Assembly (NCBI GenBank): GCA_947600345.1
Contig: CANQGC010000179.1
Coordinates: 1-6,198 of the forward strand
Reading direction: 5' to 3'
DNA: 6,198 nt
Source: an uncultured Clostridia bacterium
GTDB lineage: Bacteria > Bacillota > Clostridia > Christensenellales > Aristaeellaceae
This document shows, one piece after another, positions 5,564-6,198 of this stretch. A program made the translations under genes and the position numbers. Numbering within the stretch: the stretch's first letter is position 1; each line of letters opens with the position of its first letter. A model generated the notes under the pieces. The model did not search any database, was not told the origin of the DNA, and saw nothing but the letters and a program-made list of their open reading frames with translations.

Positions 5564-6198
5564 CAGTCGTCACCTCCCCGGTTCATCACGCGCATGATCG
5601 TGGCCGCCACGATCGTGATCAGTATGAACATGCCTCCGGCGATCGCCGAGCCGTAGCCCATGTTGAAGGTCACGAAGGAGTTCTTGTACATGTATGTAGC
5701 CATCAATTCGGTGGAAGTGCCGGGACCGCCGCCGGTCATGACGTACACCAGATCGAAGTACTTCAGCGAGCCGACCACGGACATGATGATCGCGCTCTTG
5801 ATCGTGGGCACCAGCAGCGGCAGCGCGACCTTCGTCACGTACTGCCGGTGGGTTGCGCCGTCGATGATGGCGGCCTCATACACATCGCTGCTGATGGAGG
5901 AGTAGCCCGCCATGTAGTAGACCATATAGAATGGTACGAACTGCCAGCAGACGACCAGTATGACCGCGTACAGCGCCGTCTTCTGGTTGCCCAGCAGGTC
6001 CACCAGCCCGCCGCCGAACAGCTGGGAGATGGAGGAGATGATGCCGCCGTTCGTGGCCAGCGCGTAGCGGAACAGATAGCCGACCGCCACGGAGCTCATC
6101 AGCAGGGGCAAAAACCACAGTATCTTGAAGACGTTGAACTTTTTGCCGCCCGCGTCCAGGAATGTGGCCAGCAGGATGCCGATGGGCATCTGAATGAC
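5563..6198 (-). CDS. Carbohydrate ABC transporter permease, MalF/UgpA-like (CUT1 family), N-terminus outside window
   Basis: The C-terminal 211 residues of the partner permease of the same sugar importer. The frame is open to the right edge (V-I-Q precede the first visible Met at 6189), so that Met is internal and the first one or two membrane spans are missing; full-length members are about 290-320 residues. Visible hydrophobic spans (window numbering) are about 24-45, 75-98, 131-153 and 185-203. The EAA loop reads YEAAIIDGATHRQYV from about 107, followed by LPLLVP. The stretch MTGGGPGTSTELMATYMYKNSF (split as MTGGGPG at 154-160, then STELMATYMYKNSF) is typical of MalF/UgpA-type CUT1 subunits. 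It ends in NRGGDD with a TGA overlapping the next ATG by one base, so the two permeases are likely translationally coupled. The substrate-binding protein would be expected further upstream, beyond the window. Confidence 0.92.
   Translation of the reverse strand, partial: VIQMPIGILLATFLDAGGKKFNVFKILWFLPLLMSSVAVGYLFRYALATNGGIISSISQLFGGGLVDLLGNQKTALYAVILVVCWQFVPFYMVYYMAGYSSISSDVYEAAIIDGATHRQYVTKVALPLLVPTIKSAIIMSVVGSLKYFDLVYVMTGGGPGTSTELMATYMYKNSFVTFNMGYGSAIAGGMFILITIVAATIMRVMNRGGDD
5570..5577 (-). promoter_or_regulatory. Ribosome binding site for the MalG-like permease inside the upstream gene
   Basis: GGAGGTGA on the minus strand lies within the last codons of the MalF-like permease and ends 6 bases before the ATG at 5563. 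Together with the TGATG stop/start overlap it indicates coupled translation and supports the ATG at 5563 over the in-frame ATG at 5554. Confidence 0.75.

Noticed and set aside
2771..5656. Very long plus-strand open frame (961 codons) antisense to GH120 and the permeases
   Set aside because: Its translation is Val/Asp/Arg/His-rich low-complexity sequence typical of the antisense of GC-rich genes, it spans three genuine genes and the gaps between them, and no domain is recognisable.
6187..6189. ATG at 6189 as the start of the MalF-like permease
   Set aside because: The frame continues to the right edge and the protein from this Met lacks the first membrane spans normal for the family; it is internal.

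Overview
The window looks like a chromosomal segment of a GC-rich anaerobic Bacillota bacterium (Clostridia, possibly gut-associated). This is inferred from three things: the protein families present, strong purine-rich Shine-Dalgarno sites, and G/C-heavy third codon positions. No rRNA or marker gene fixes the taxonomy. The window holds five protein-coding genes, two of them cut by the window edges, and three inter-gene gaps of about 100 bases. I see no tRNA, rRNA, CRISPR array, insertion sequence or attachment site.

Layout: bases 1-1263 (+) hold the C-terminal part of an NhaC-family ion antiporter. It ends at a long perfect hairpin (1289-1327) that separates it from everything to the right. 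From 1365 to the right edge all genes are on the minus strand. In transcription order (right to left) they are: an N-terminally cut MalF-type sugar ABC permease (5563 to beyond 6198), a MalG-type permease (4700-5563) whose start codon overlaps the first permease's stop codon by one base, a GH120 beta-xylosidase-like enzyme with a parallel beta-helix (2582-4585), and a GH5 beta-glucanase or exo-glucosidase-like enzyme (1365-2483). Hairpins lie in the permease/GH120 gap and in the GH120/GH5 gap.

The minus-strand genes read as a small oligosaccharide-utilisation locus. A CUT1 ABC importer would bring in short beta-linked oligosaccharides, probably xylo-oligosaccharides or mixed plant/fungal glycans. 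Two enzymes without visible signal peptides would then cleave them in the cytoplasm. The substrate-binding protein and any regulator are not in the window; they would be expected beyond the right edge. The antiporter belongs to a separate, convergent transcription unit.

The locus looks like known biology rather than a new system. The points most worth a second look are the GH120 assignment with both catalytic acids recognisable and an apparent insertion between them, the pairing of GH120 with a GH5_9-like enzyme, a GH120 start-codon choice decided by ribosome-binding-site spacing, and the inter-gene hairpins that could set relative expression.
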